This document shows positions 1 to 9,884 of a stretch of DNA of 64,000 nucleotides, piece by piece. Source of the DNA: Branchipolynoe longqiensis (taxonomy: Eukaryota > Annelida > Polychaeta > Phyllodocida > Polynoidae). The notes beneath the pieces were generated by a model, which was not told the DNA's origin, made no database searches, and worked only from the letters and a program-made list of their open reading frames with translations. The stretch lies in contig CM059196.1 in the NCBI GenBank assembly GCA_030323885.1, positions 37,809,535 to 37,873,534 on the forward strand. The letters are read 5' to 3'. How positions within the stretch are numbered: position 1 is the first letter of the stretch; each line of letters opens with the position of its first letter. Position numbers and translations under genes: made by a program.

Positions 1-233
1 AAAAGCACCATTCCTGGACTTTTACAGGGCGCTGCCGGTACTTAATATAAGGTGAGCTAACAATAGCTGTTGAATACACAATTTGTAGCATATAGCACCA
101 TGGAATTCTAACAGTTACCCACAAGTTCTACAGCAATATGGTAATAGTAGTGCCATATGACTACATCAATATTAGTTGGATTGATGGGTGTATTTGAATG
201 GTATAAATAGCTCGTATACAGTAACTGTATACA
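1..233. other. Unassigned AT-rich flank
   Basis: No repeat family, RNA gene or convincing coding frame was recognised here. Confidence 0.4.
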
Positions 234-529
234 GGGCCGCGTTCAGGGTCCGTCTCGGAGGCGCCTCGGCGACGCCTCGGCGATGCTTTTTGGCTTATTT
301 CCGTTCAGAGTGTGTCTCGGCGACATCTCGGAGACACCTCTCTTTCCAGACTGGAGGTGAAAAGCACCTCGAAAATGGCCGCCGTATTCACTGGTTTCAG
401 CCAATCACAGCACAGCTTTACCATTGCAAATGGCCACCGCCTATAGAGGCGGCCATTTTCGAGACAACAAACTGCCTTTGCCATTCAGACTCGCTGAGGC
501 GCCTCCGAGACGGAGCCTGAACACGGCCC
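234..529. mobile_element. MITE M8 (GGGCCGYGTTCAGG ends)
   Basis: The two ends are near-perfect inverted repeats of about 40 bp. The left begins GGGCCGCGTTCAGGG and the reverse complement of the right begins GGGCCGTGTTCAGGC; both continue into TCCGTCTCGGAGGCGCCTC. The arms are rich in a CTCGGCGA/CTCGGAGG motif. The 296-bp length and lack of coding capacity fit a non-autonomous DNA transposon. I could not see a clean target duplication, so the superfamily is open. The overlapping open frame is simply the palindrome read through. Confidence 0.75.
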
Positions 530-1200
530 AGGTGTAGAGTGAGGGGCCTCTGGCAACTCTATTCTATTCTGGTTGATACCACTGTGGTTCCCAGGTTCGA
601 TGCTAGGGGCGCGTGCAACGCATGTGTCGCGTGCTGCACTGGACAGTGGTCACTGCGCTGGCCCAGCACTCGGCCTTCAACGCTTCAGAGTGACACACCT
701 CTTATTGTTGCCTCCCTTCAGCCTACACCACTATTTCATGGTATAAATACCACTATTTTCATTCAATAAATACCACTTTCTGTATCTACTTCCACCATGC
801 TGCAATGAGCCTCCCCTCCCCACACTAGAAGCCTGACTATGGCTGGGTGGGCACCCACTGTGGTATCTCGGAAGTGACGTATGGGCCACTAGACCAAAAA
901 TAATGTAATCTATTATTTTATTGAAAAGCACCCGCCTCAAAACTGTCTGGCTACAACCTACAGGATTACTCGGCAACGGACGTTTCCGGTAACATGTCGT
1001 TACCATGCTGGAAAAACAACAGAACTATAATTTGATTTCTCATTTATAAGTATTCTATCAAGAGTCGGTTCACATCACCCGTTTCACGGTACAACAAAAA
1101 ATCTTTACCGACGGGTTTCCATGAGCCTTGGGCACAGAATTCCAAAATGTGTTTCTCATAAAATTGGAAATCCTATAGGTTGCAACTCCCAACAAATATG
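530..1200. other. Unassigned region
   Basis: Moderately AT-rich. It holds a short local repeat of the word ATAAATACCACT near 744-777. No gene was recognised. Confidence 0.35.
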
Positions 1201-1204
1201 TAAT

Positions 1205-1415
1205 ATAAGCAGTCCCACGTGGCTAATATTGCCACGCGGGTGTTTTTGCAGATGGGAAATATTGCACCTAGGGTGGGATTCGAACCCAATTCGTGCCATT
1301 CCGGGCTAGCGTCCTAATCATTAACCTATATAGGTTCGTTCCCTGGTGCAATCACCATACACACGCCTACCTGTGCATGTGGAATTTCATTTGGGGAGGT
1401 CAGTACACCTAACTG
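1205..1415 (-). mobile_element. SINE-B copy, tRNA-related (minus)
   Basis: Read on the minus strand, this has a box-A-like stretch around 1307-1327 (TTAATGATTAGGACGCTAGC) and a box B GGGTTCGAATCC around 1276-1288. A conserved upstream segment contains CTGACCTC and ACATGCACAGGTAGG. The same arrangement recurs at 22160-22420, 28920-29080 and 32380-32525, which marks a dispersed family rather than a tRNA gene. Homology with the other copies fades near 1205-1265. A small hairpin (CCCACGTGGC with GCCACGCGGG, 1213-1240) lies at its distal end. Confidence 0.6.
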
Positions 1416-1667
1416 CAATATGAACAACATATTTTTAAAACGTAAACAAAATCACTGTAGTCACATCCACACACATGACACCACCTCTGTGAGATGTGCA
1501 CACCAAAAAGATTTCATGCGTACATACATCAAAAAGATGTCAATAAGTCACAAATGGAGCAAATTTGAAAATGGCGATAGGCACCGGATGCATAGCAAGC
1601 AGGTCTTGACATAGTTCCTTTGGTGGCCACCAGTCGTGCATATTGAATATCGAGGAGTGCCCTGTGG

Positions 1668-1738
1668 TGTGTGTGTGTGTGTGTGTATAGGTGTAGGTGT
1701 AGGTGTGTGTAGGTGTGTGTGTGTGTGTGTGTGTGTTT
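1668..1738. repeat. Interrupted (GT)n microsatellite
   Basis: About 70 bp of GT with TAGGTG interruptions. Two histidine/threonine-rich open frames on the minus strand are translations of this tract. Confidence 0.9.
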
Positions 1739-1802
1739 CATTCTTAACGTTTAAGCCACCTTCTTTGTAATCACGAGAGTTCTTGAGATACAAAACGCCA
1801 CG

Positions 1803-2105
1803 TTCTCCACCAGGGGGCGCGTCGAGCGGAACTACATCGGCTCTCCACCAGAGGGCGCATAGAGCCACACATCATTGGCTCTCCACCAGAGGACGCGGCG
1901 AGCCACACTACATCGTCTCCACAGAGGGCGTGTCAAGCCACACTACATCAGCTCTCCACCAGAGGGCACATCGAGCCACACTACATCGGCTCTCCTCCAG
2001 AGGGCACGTCGAGCCACACTACATCGACTCTCCACCAGAGGGCACGGCGGGCCACACTACATCGGCTCGGCACCAGACGGCGCGTTGAACCACACTACAT
2101 CGGCT
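1803..2105. repeat. 38-bp minisatellite with CTCF-like core
   Basis: Eight units of about 38 bp alternate a CCACCAGAGGGCRC block with a GAGCCACACTACATCGGCT block. The first block starts at 1807, 1845, 1883, 1919, 1956, 1994, 2032 and 2070. Spacing is exactly 38 bp except around the fourth unit, which has lost one base. The block agrees with the animal CTCF core consensus (CCASYAGRKGGCRS) at all 14 positions in units 1, 2, 5 and 7 and in most positions elsewhere. The period is not a multiple of three, so the overlapping plus-strand frames are unlikely to be coding. Confidence 0.85.
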
Positions 2106-2199
2106 CGCCTTCCTCCCCCCACAAGCTCGCCAGTCTCAGACGAGCAGCTACCGCAGTCTGGATGCACCTAGCTTAACTTTTCCATGAAAATGCCCCTCA

Positions 2200-2375
2200 G
2201 TGGTGGCATCAATGTGCACAATGCAGCCAACCTCTGAATAGCTGAGAACGAGACTCGGTGAGATATTATAGTACATTGGCGCTGGCGATACAGAAACCAC
2301 TCATCCGCAAGAATCCAGTAGTCCGTTTGTGATGGATTTAACGTGCACAATGCAGCAAACTCCTGAGTAGCTATC
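2200..2375. repeat. Two degenerate copies of a local repeat
   Basis: GTGCACAATGCAGCMAAC followed by CTGARTAGCT occurs near 2214 and again near 2342, separated by about 128 bp. No family was recognised. Confidence 0.45.
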
Positions 2376-2426
2376 ACCGACCAAACAGCAGCATCTCAGA
2401 GCAAACATCTGGAAACAACTTCAGTG

Positions 2427-2525
2427 GCTCTTTAAACAGCAGCTCTTTAGAGAGCAGCTTCCTCCCGACTTCCGAGCTCATACATCCACACACATCCACA
2501 CACATCCACACACATCCACACACAT

Positions 2526-2592
<67 letters not shown>
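2427..2592. repeat. Dispersed repeat ending in (CA)n
   Basis: A block of about 60 bp beginning AACTTCAGTGGCTCTTTAAA is nearly identical to the block starting at 6207. It runs into CACACATC repeats and then pure CA up to 2592. Both copies end in a CA-rich tract, which suggests an element with a microsatellite end. Confidence 0.65.
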
Positions 2593-2595
<3 letters not shown>

Positions 2596-2614
2596 GCTTT
2601 TTCAGTAAAAGCGA

Positions 2615-2930
2615 CCAGACGGGATGGCCGAATGAGTTGAGTGTCCGTCACCCGTTTTGGTAGATTGTGGGATTCGAAACAATGACTTAAAAATTTATAC
2701 TTGTCCTTCCTTGCCCGGTGCTCGGCATTATTAGGATAGGACAAGGACTGGTTGGCTCAGTGTCAGGAAAATATGACTGAGTGGGATATGATTTCATGAT
2801 GCTGGTGACCTCGTCTGCCAGTGGGGCAGCACTATAAAGTTGCCATGAGCACACACTGTCACAAGTCAGTACCCGTCCTGATATTACCTTAGATGTTGTC
2901 AGGACGTAAAACCTCAACAACCAACCAACA
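2615..2930 (+). mobile_element. SINE-A copy, near full length (plus)
   Basis: The tRNA-like head (GGATGGCCGAATGAGTTGAG) is of type 1. The region just after box B is shortened, and the 3' tail (CAGGACGTAAAACCTCAACAACC) is of the CCAACAACC type. It is therefore a head-1, tail-2 copy. It follows the CA tract directly. Confidence 0.85.
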
Positions 2931-3313
2931 TTCAGTCAGAGCAGATTCCGACCACAGAGCAAGCACCCACACCACCTACAGCTCCCTTCCCCCCTTCCTC
3001 CTCCCCTCCCCCCCCCCCCCCTCTCACTGCACACCCAGGTACGACCAATCAGAACGCAGTCGGCACAGGAGATGGGTCTTCTCGTGTCCGGTCTCGGGTG
3101 TACGTGATCTCGAACAGAGAGCCAACGACCTGACAATGTCATAGCAACCCGTCCGTCTCACTGCGCTGCCCGACCCTCTGTAGCCATAGAAACGCCACTT
3201 ACCTGCTGATCTAGAAGAGCAACGACGTGTTCTAGTGTGCAAGCGTACTACTCCACTCATCCCCGCCTACACCCACACTCACACCAAAACCCACACCTAC
3301 AGGCCTGCCCAAT

Positions 3314-3314
3314 A

Positions 3315-3378
<64 letters not shown>

Positions 3379-3382
3379 ACGA

Positions 3383-3418
<36 letters not shown>

Positions 3419-3422
3419 ACGA

Positions 3423-3482
<60 letters not shown>

Positions 3483-3484
3483 AA
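3314..3484. repeat. (GAAA)n microsatellite
   Basis: About 170 bp of GAAA, broken only by two GAAC variants. Lysine/glutamate and phenylalanine/serine open frames here are artefacts of the repeat. Confidence 0.95.
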
Positions 3485-3488
3485 TACC

Positions 3489-3645
3489 TTCGAAATAGTC
3501 TGGCGAAAGCATAACATTTTCAAAACCAAAGCATGTATCTATATTTGTTATCTAACTTAGCTACTGCACTTATTAAGTAAGCAGTTTTTGTTGTACAGTG
3601 CTCTAACTTCTAAGTCAATTTAATAGAACCTGGTACTGCTGAAGA
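3489..3645. mobile_element. MITE M1 fragment
   Basis: Diverged left part of M1: ATAGTCTGGCGAAAGC, then ACATTTTCAAAACCAAAGCAT, CTAACTTAG and TCAATTTAATAGAACCTGGTACTGC in the usual order. It is cut off before the central palindrome. Confidence 0.7.
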
Positions 3646-3788
3646 TTTACTGGATCTTTAAAAGAGGATGAAATCGGTCTCTGACAAACAGAAGCGGGAA
3701 TGTATAGCAAGCGATAATAGGGTCACCACCACTGACAGCACAAGGATTTCCAAGCAGAATCTGTTCTGAAAGGTACTGAGGATGGCGG

Positions 3789-3868
3789 GCTTGGAGAGCA
3801 CCATGCTTGGAGAGCACCATGCGTGGAGAGCACCATGCGTGGAGAGCACCATGCTTGGAGAGCAAGCA
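3789..3868. repeat. 16-bp minisatellite
   Basis: Five units of GGAGAGCACCATGCKT; the last is slightly altered. Methionine-rich minus-strand frames arise from it. Confidence 0.8.
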
Positions 3869-3896
3869 CCATGTGAAACTTGACTTGCTGGGGCAG

Positions 3897-4231
3897 ACCA
3901 AACGCAGAGGCCGAATCGCTAAGAGCACAGACTTCCAGTACGGAAGGTCAGGAGTTTGAATCCCAGCCCATTCAAACCAATGACTTGCAAAATTGATATT
4001 TGTTGCTACCTAACTTGGCGCTTAGCATTAATAGGATGAGGCAAGGACTGGTTTGCTCAGTATCAGGATAATTTGACTGACTGGGAAACCGGGTCATGGT
4101 ACCGGTGGCTCGGTCTCCCAGAGGGGCAGCACTATAAAATCGCCATCAGTGTGTACTGTCACAAGTCAATACTCGTGCGGATATCTCCTTAGATATTGCC
4201 AGGATGCAAAACCCCAACAAACAACTAACAC
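3897..4231 (+). mobile_element. SINE-A copy, diverged (plus)
   Basis: Full-length order of SINE-A blocks with a type-2 head (GAGGCCGAATCGCTAAGAGC, then GGAGTTTGAATCCC) and tail AAAACCCCAACAAACAAC. Many substitutions suggest an older insertion. Confidence 0.8.
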
Positions 4232-4940
4232 TTTTTTGACATTTTGTGATAACAGTTAAATACTACATGGAGGTAATGCAAAAAAAGTATATTTATGAAG
4301 ATAATAGAACGTAGGAAATTATTCAAATATGTATACTTAATAATTAATTTTCTTAAATCAGATAAATCGGCGAAATCACATAAATCTTTCATCCATGATT
4401 AAAGAACAGTTCTGTACATAGAAATACCTTTCTCGGATAGGCGGAGCGAGAGTATTTATTTAGTCAAGGGAGGTTAATTTTATTATGTTGGGGTTTTTAG
4501 GTTCAAATTTGTTTAATTTCCTTTTAAAATTGACCATAAAAGACCATCCTTACTACTGTATGAAATACGGTAGTTCTGTAAGCTGTTGCCATAGTTACTT
4601 TGCTGTGTAGTAGGTAAAACATGCCCATCCTTGGAATCGTGGTGTGCAATATCAAGTGCGATGCCTCTCTGCCAGCCGGGAACAAGCGCCGTTAATGCGC
4701 ATGCGCAGCATAACCGATTTGAAACTCCAACAAACAAACAAATCATGTCACTACCGTCAGAGCGTGAGTTGGTGGTGGAAATCGTCTATTATAAAAGGAG
4801 GGCAGGCGGGGCAGGGTAGGCAGGCCTGGGTGAGCTACTCAGGGGCACTCACACAGAGTTTCGCCGCACCGTCCCCAACAGTGCTGCCCGCGCAGAAACG
4901 CCCTGGGATCTCGGCGTAGAGTGGGGAGGTGAGAGTGAGT
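4232..4940. other. Unassigned, AT-rich then GC-rich
   Basis: 4232-4560 is AT-rich with no recognised repeat. Near 4688 is GCGCATGCGCA, which resembles the NRF-1 palindrome. 4800-4940 is richer in G+C. No coding exon was recognised. Confidence 0.3.
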
Positions 4941-4942
4941 GC

Positions 4943-5207
4943 CCTAGCGCCAGCCGGTTGGTAAATATTGACCACATATAGCGTCAAGAGTATTCGGTGA
5001 GTGAGAGAATGATATTTTAGCACCGGCCGGTCAGAAAATATTGCACACTTATAGAGGCGAGAGTATTCGGTGAGTGAGAAAATGATGTTTTAGCACCAGC
5101 CAGTCGGTAATCATTGCACACATATAGAGAGGCGAGAGTATTCGGTGAGTGAGAGAATGTTGTCTTAGCACCAGCCGGTGGGTAAATATTGCACGCATAC
5201 AGTGACA
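4943..5207. repeat. 74-bp tandem repeat
   Basis: About 3.5 units, each with TTAGCACCAGCCGGTNGGTAA and GAGAGTATTCGGTGAGTGAG. TATTCGGTGA starts at 4991, 5064 and 5139, giving spacings of 73 and 75 bp. Confidence 0.85.
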
Positions 5208-5286
5208 GCCGCTATAAACACAGTTCGGGATACGCTGCGGGAACCAGCGACCTGCTCGCGATTAATTGAATGCTTCGCGCTGGTTA

Positions 5287-6211
5287 TAAGTCTCAATCAA
5301 TCAATAGTTCCGTCCTCTAGTCGAGGGTTGGATGCAATGGTTCTCCACTTGTCCCGATGTTGTGCTGTTCTGATAGACTGTGAATAATTCAAGCCTGTCC
5401 ACTGTGAAATATTTGTAAACCATGATGTTCTTGGTCTCCCTCTCCCTGTGCTGCCATTCACCTTCCCTTCCAACAATGTACGGTATATTGAACTCCGACG
5501 AATGATGTGGCCAAAATAAATAAGTTTCTTTGTCTGTATAGTGGCAAACAAGCTTTTCTTATTTTTAATTTTTCTGAGAACTTCTTTGTTGGTGATCTTC
5601 TTTGTCCATGATATTTTCATCATCCTTCGATAAGTCCACATCTCAAATGCTGCTAAACGTTTGTACATTTTCTTAGAGATTGTCCATGTCTCTGCCCCAT
5701 ACATTAGAGTAGACCACACATAACACCGAAGAATACGCTTCCTTGTTTGTATTAATATCTTACTTGATGTTAACACTCTATACATTTTGGAGAATGTTGT
5801 TCGGGCTATTGTTATCCTTCTTTTAATTTCTTCCTCACATCTCCCATCATTTGTAATCTTTTGTCCGAGATATATGAATTCGGATACTTGTTCTATGTTT
5901 GTGCCATCTATGGTTATATTGACATTTGGTTTATCTGTCTTTTTACTTATAACCATTGTTTTGGTCTTCCTGGCATTCATCTTCATGTTGAATAGTATTC
6001 CAGCTTTATTGATTATATTCACTATATCTTGTAGGTTTTTCTCACTGTCTGCTAGTATTACACTGTCATCGGCATATCTAAGATTGTTGACGTTCATGCC
6101 ACCTATTGTCACTCCCTTGCAATCTTCAATGTGTCTGAAAATCATCTCTGTGTACAGGTTAAATAGACATGGTGACAATACACACCCCTGTCGAACGCCT
6201 CGTTTAATCAT
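5287..6211 (-). mobile_element. 5'-truncated non-LTR retrotransposon, family L-A
   Basis: The minus-strand element ends in a short (ATTG)n tail at about 5287-5310 and breaks off at its 5' side inside the reverse transcriptase domain near 6205. The 36808-37096 copy shares the same 3' end and tail. Simple-repeat 3' tails are known in RTE-like LINEs, so an RTE-type clade is my inference. Directly beyond the 5' break is a copy of the dispersed block also seen at 2427. Confidence 0.85.
5297..6211 (-). CDS. Reverse transcriptase C-terminal fragment of LINE L-A
   Basis: The open frame is 304 residues and lacks the endonuclease and the N-terminal half of the reverse transcriptase. Residues 4-14 read GVRQGCVLSPC, the conserved reverse transcriptase block before the active site. 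YADD at 46-49 is the catalytic motif, NARKTK at 79-84 and YLGQKI at 114-119 are later reverse transcriptase blocks. A C-terminal region (YGAETW at 171-176, FGHIIRR at 233-239) resembles the tail of many invertebrate LINE ORF2 proteins. The frame is open to a stop inside the (ATTG)n tail, so the copy is fairly young. The annotated first methionine is internal; the true start is lost. It cannot be autonomous in this form. Confidence 0.88.
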   Translation of the reverse strand: MIKRGVRQGCVLSPCLFNLYTEMIFRHIEDCKGVTIGGMNVNNLRYADDSVILADSEKNLQDIVNIINKAGILFNMKMNARKTKTMVISKKTDKPNVNITIDGTNIEQVSEFIYLGQKITNDGRCEEEIKRRITIARTTFSKMYRVLTSSKILIQTRKRILRCYVWSTLMYGAETWTISKKMYKRLAAFEMWTYRRMMKISWTKKITNKEVLRKIKNKKSLFATIQTKKLIYFGHIIRRSSIYRTLLEGKVNGSTGRGRPRTSWFTNISQWTGLNYSQSIRTAQHRDKWRTIASNPRLEDGTID

Positions 6212-6310
6212 AACTTCAGTGGCTCTTTAAACAGCAGCTCGTTAAACAGCAGCTCTTTAGAGAGCAGCTTCCTCCCGACTTCCGAGCTCATACATCCTCA
6301 CACACACACG
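6207..6310. repeat. Second copy of the 2427 dispersed repeat
   Basis: It starts AACTTCAGTGGCTCTTTAAA and carries an extra internal copy of AAACAGCAGCTC. It runs into a CACACGCACG tract. It abuts the truncated 5' side of LINE L-A. Confidence 0.65.
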
Positions 6311-6351
6311 CACGCACGCATAAGTCTATGGACGGTTTAATGCCCCCTAGA

Positions 6352-6672
6352 TTGTTTGTTTGTTTGTTGTTGTTGTTTTATGTCCTAGCAACATCTAAGG
6401 TCATATCAGGACGGGTACAGAATTGTGACAGTGCGCACTCATGGCGACTTTATAGTGCTGTCCCACTAGGAATCCAGGCCGCCGGCACCGTGACCTGGTA
6501 ACCCCACTCAGTCACATTATCCTGACACTGAGCACACCAGTCCTTGCCCTGTCCTATTAATGCCGAGCGCCTGGCTAGGAAGCGACAAGTATCAATTTTT
6601 AAGTCATTGGTTTGACTCGACCAGGGTTCGAACCCACGACCCAACGATCTACCAGCACGGGAGATGATGTAC
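6352..6672 (-). mobile_element. SINE-A copy, head truncated (minus)
   Basis: Tail TTTGTTTGTTGTTG (tail 1) through the core to box B (GGGTTCGAACCCACGAC). The copy stops in the head at about 6670, before box A. Confidence 0.85.
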
Positions 6673-6725
6673 ATTGACCATACAAATGGTCTGCTTGTAT
6701 TACTTTGTAAACATCGGTGATCTGT

Positions 6726-6946
6726 TTGGTTGTTAGGGGGGGGGGGGGGAGTTACGCCCTAGCAACTGCTGAGGTCATATAAGGATGGGTACTGACTTGT
6801 GACGATGTACACTCATGGAAACTTTATAGTGCTGCCTCACTGGGAACCTAGGCAGCCTAGTCTCTCAGTGTGGCAGCACTAGTTGGTCGCTGGCACCATG
6901 ACCTGATATCCCATTCTGTCACCATAGTGAGCCAACCAATCCTTGG
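6726..6946 (-). mobile_element. SINE-A fragment (minus)
   Basis: A poly-G tract (6737-6749) sits where the tail should be. The core then follows to GCCAACCAATCC and is cut by the next SINE-A copy. The core holds a short internal duplication (GTCTCTCAGTGTGGCAGCAC). Confidence 0.75.
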
Positions 6947-7245
6947 TTTGTCTGTTGTTTTACGTCCTAGCAACATCTAAGGTCACATCACGACGAGTAC
7001 GGACTTGTGACAGCGCACACTCATGGTGACTTCAGAGTGCTGCCCCACTGGGAGACCAGGCCACACATATCCCACACATTCAGCCGATATCCCACACATT
7101 CACATTATCCTAATACCGTGCTAACCAGTACATATCCTATCCTACACAGTGCCAGTGTAGGTAGCAACAAGTATCCATTTCATAAGTTATTGGTATGACT
7201 TGGCTGGGATTTGAACTCCCGACCTTACGCAGACTGGCGATAGTG
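6946..7245 (-). mobile_element. SINE-A copy, diverged (minus)
   Basis: Tail 1, a core with a local duplication of ATATCCCACACATTCA, and a head reaching TTTGAACTCCCGACC. It is placed head to tail with the previous fragment. Confidence 0.75.
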
Positions 7246-7519
7246 GCCTCCCTCAGAAGGTGTATAGATGGCAGGGTCGAGGTTCCTCAATTTTTGTGAG
7301 GATTATATTTAAAAAAAACAGAAAGCCTACATTCCACAGGCACGGTTTTTGTACGCGACATACAACCTGTGTGAAAGCTAGAAATCCTAGTAGGGCTACG
7401 CTGGCAATACCGCATCTGAATTCGTACATAGCACACAATGTCGATTGTCACCAGGCAATTATTACGTGAAATCATACATATTTATTGTCACGCCAATGGA
7501 AGGAATGCAAGCTTAAATT
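7246..7519. other. Unassigned region
   Basis: No repeat family or exon recognised. Short overlapping frames on both strands have no family features. Confidence 0.3.
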
Positions 7520-7690
7520 TGCCAAATCCGTTAGTTTTTAATTTTTGTCATATATTTGAGATAAAAAGTGTTAGCTTGACCATTATAATTTACTCTGCTT
7601 TAGTGGGGCCTTAACCAGTTTTATGATAATTGGCTAAATTTGAGAATATTTGAAGCAAAGGCATCACCAGTTGAAGCCAAGTAGAACACG
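7520..7690. mobile_element. Degenerate MITE M1 fragment
   Basis: Blocks TTATAATTTACTCTGCTTTAG and GGCTAAATTTGAGAATATTTG match M1 internal blocks in order, but both ends are lost. Confidence 0.45.
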
Positions 7691-7759
7691 CCATTGCTGC
7701 ATTAATTATGTCATGTGGTTGCTTCCAGAAATCAGCAAGTATTAATGTTCCTAAGGGAT

Positions 7760-7949
7760 GTTATGAGGATAGGGCAAGGACTGGTTGGCTCAGTTTCAGG
7801 ATAATGTGACTGAGTGGGATATTAGGTCCTGGTACTGGCAGCCTGGTCTCCCAGTGGAGCAGCACTATAAAGTCGCCATGAGTGCGCACTGTCATAAGTT
7901 GGTACCCGTCCTGATATGACCTTACATGTTGCCAGGACGTAAAAATCCA
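7760..7949 (+). mobile_element. SINE-A, 5'-truncated (plus)
   Basis: It begins at AGGATAGGGCAAGGACTGG and runs through core and tail (GCCAGGACGTAAAAATCC). The whole tRNA head is missing. Confidence 0.85.
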
Positions 7950-8072
7950 CCGTAAGGGTTGAAATTTGCCCCCCTCCAAATTTTGCAATATATAAATATA
8001 TTTGATTAATGACCGCACCAGTAGATACTCAGGTTCAAATCTAAATAAGTGCTTTGATTTTTACATTACGCT

Positions 8073-8409
8073 CTGTTTGTTGTTGTTTTACGTCCTAGCA
8101 ACATCTAAGGTCATATCAGGACGGATACCGACTTGTGACAGTGCGCAATCATGGCGACTTTATAGTGCTGCCCCACTGGAAGATCAGGCTGCCAGCACCA
8201 TGACATGATATCCAACTCAGTCACAGCATCCTGACACTGAGCCAACCAGTCCTTGTCCCATCCTAATAATGCCGAGCGCCAGGCTAGGAAGTGACAAGTA
8301 TCAATTTTCAAGTCATTGGTTTGACTCTACCAGGGTTCGAACCCACGACCCCACGATCTGCCAACACGGGAGACGGACGCTCTAACTCATTCGGCCATCC
8401 AGTCTGGTC
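8073..8409 (-). mobile_element. SINE-A, full length (minus)
   Basis: Complete from tail 1 (CTGTTTGTTGTTGTTTTACG) to head 1 (ACTCATTCGGCCATCCAGTC on the plus strand). The likely target duplication is CATTACGCT at 8064-8072 and CATTACACT at 8410-8418, with one mismatch. Confidence 0.92.
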
Positions 8410-8469
8410 CATTACACTTTCATCGTATTATGGAGCTTTAACTTTAAAGGTGCCTGGAGTGGTGATAAT

Positions 8470-8857
8470 GCACGGGGGGTGGGGTGGGGGGGGGGGGCAT
8501 TACATTAATATGAATATAAATACCTGCCAAATCGCTGCCACAGAGACCACGTGACATTAATCGATCGCGCATCCTCACCTGGCCACGTGACTGTACCTAG
8601 CCTGGATGTGCCTGCCCATTAGGTCATTAGTCGGTTCGCTGATCCCCACCCAGCGGCAGGACACGTCGCTAACCAGCGACAGCAAAGACCGGAAATTGGC
8701 AATTTTCCGCGGAGAGCGTGAGAATGAGGCAGATAGGGGTTGTGATTGTAGGGTGAGTAAGAGGTCACTGTGGTGCACAATGGGTAGAATAGGGGCACGA
8801 GGCGGGTTGGGTGTGTGAAGGTGTGTATGGGGCTTGGAGGCGTGCTCAGCCGTGCGC
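8470..8857. other. Unassigned; two CACGTGA sites
   Basis: A short poly-G tract near 8480-8496, then mixed-composition DNA with CCACGTGA at about 8547 and 8583. No exon recognised. Confidence 0.3.
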
Positions 8858-9280
8858 ATAGACTCAAACTCAAGGCATTGTCAATGGTCGTGAGTAATCT
8901 TCATACAGAAAATACAGAACAAGTGAAATACCTCTAAAACCACACCACCTATTAACAAATCGCTTGGTACACATATAGAAAACATCTTCACCAAAAAGAT
9001 TATATTAAATTCATAAGGTTAGGGTTCTTGATTTCTATTAATTTTGATTAAAACTAATGTTTTGCACTGCGCGTACCGTCAAACTCAAGGCATTGTCAAT
9101 GGTGGTGAGTAATGTTCATACAGAAAATCCAGGAAAAGTGAAATATCTCTACAACCACACCACCTAGAAACAAATCGCTTGGTAACACATATATAGAAAA
9201 CATCTTTACCAAAAACATTATATTAAATTTAGAAGGTTAGTGACTCACAACCATTGACAATGCCTTGAGTTTGAGTCTAT
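8858..9280. mobile_element. MITE M13 with internal tandem duplication
   Basis: The ends are inverted repeats of ATAGACTCAAACTCAAGGC and the following CATTGTCAATGG. The inside contains two copies of a 215-bp unit (CAAACTCAAGG at 8865 and 9080), each with ACCACACCACCTA and GAAACAAATCGCTTGGTA-like blocks. A related unit pair is found at 39460-39840. Confidence 0.75.
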
Positions 9281-9884
9281 AGCCGTGTTCACACGGGGCA
9301 GTTAATTTGATTCATATAAATCGCCTTGCCTAGTTCGACTCACATTTGGCGTGTGAATGCACGGCTGAGGCGGTTTAGGGCTGAATCGATTCATATAATT
9401 CGGATTTTATAAACCACCTAAGCAGGTGGTTTATATGAACCAAATTTTATGATTCGACTTATATCGCCTGTGTGAACGCAACCGACTTACTTGAGGCGGA
9501 TTAAGGACGTCACACGTATGCGCAGTCGAGACCGGAGTTTGTTGACTTTCTGGTAAATTTGGTCTATGAAACCACTAGCTGTGCACAGATATTTTTTTCA
9601 TGATTTATTTTAAGGTTTTCACTGCCCAGCAGAAGTTTTGACCGTTCCAAACCAATACGATTCAGTCCATACATATCTAGGTCGAACCCACACTCTCTCG
9701 TGCCGACGTCAACAAACCCAAACTGGCACTGGTTAGTCTGGACTTGCTCATGCGCAGATATCCACTTCCGCCTTAAACCGACTCAAGCACTGCCCGTGTG
9801 AACGCGAAACACTTTCAAACTAAATCGATTCATATTATTCGCCTTGTCTAAATCGCTTTAAACTTTTCCCGTGTGAACACGACT
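9281..9884. mobile_element. MITE M9 (GCCGTGTTCACACGGG ends)
   Basis: The left end is AGCCGTGTTCACACGGG and the right end is its inverse, CCCGTGTGAACACGACT. GTGTGAACG occurs several times inside, and a near-perfect hairpin lies at about 9403-9460 (AAACCACCT and AGGTGGTTT). There is no coding capacity. Confidence 0.75.

Noticed and set aside
195..215. TATA-box-like TATAAATAG
   Set aside because: No coding exon or start evidence nearby; such words are common in AT-rich DNA.
1213..1240. Hairpin resembling a terminator
   Set aside because: Eukaryotic context, no T run after the stem; more likely part of a degraded repeat.
1803..2105. CRISPR array
   Set aside because: Units are head-to-tail without unique spacers, and the genome is eukaryotic.
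1783..2171. Two overlapping repeat-containing frames of about 100 residues
   Set aside because: They follow the 38-bp minisatellite, whose period shifts frame each unit; the same pseudo-repeats appear in both frames.
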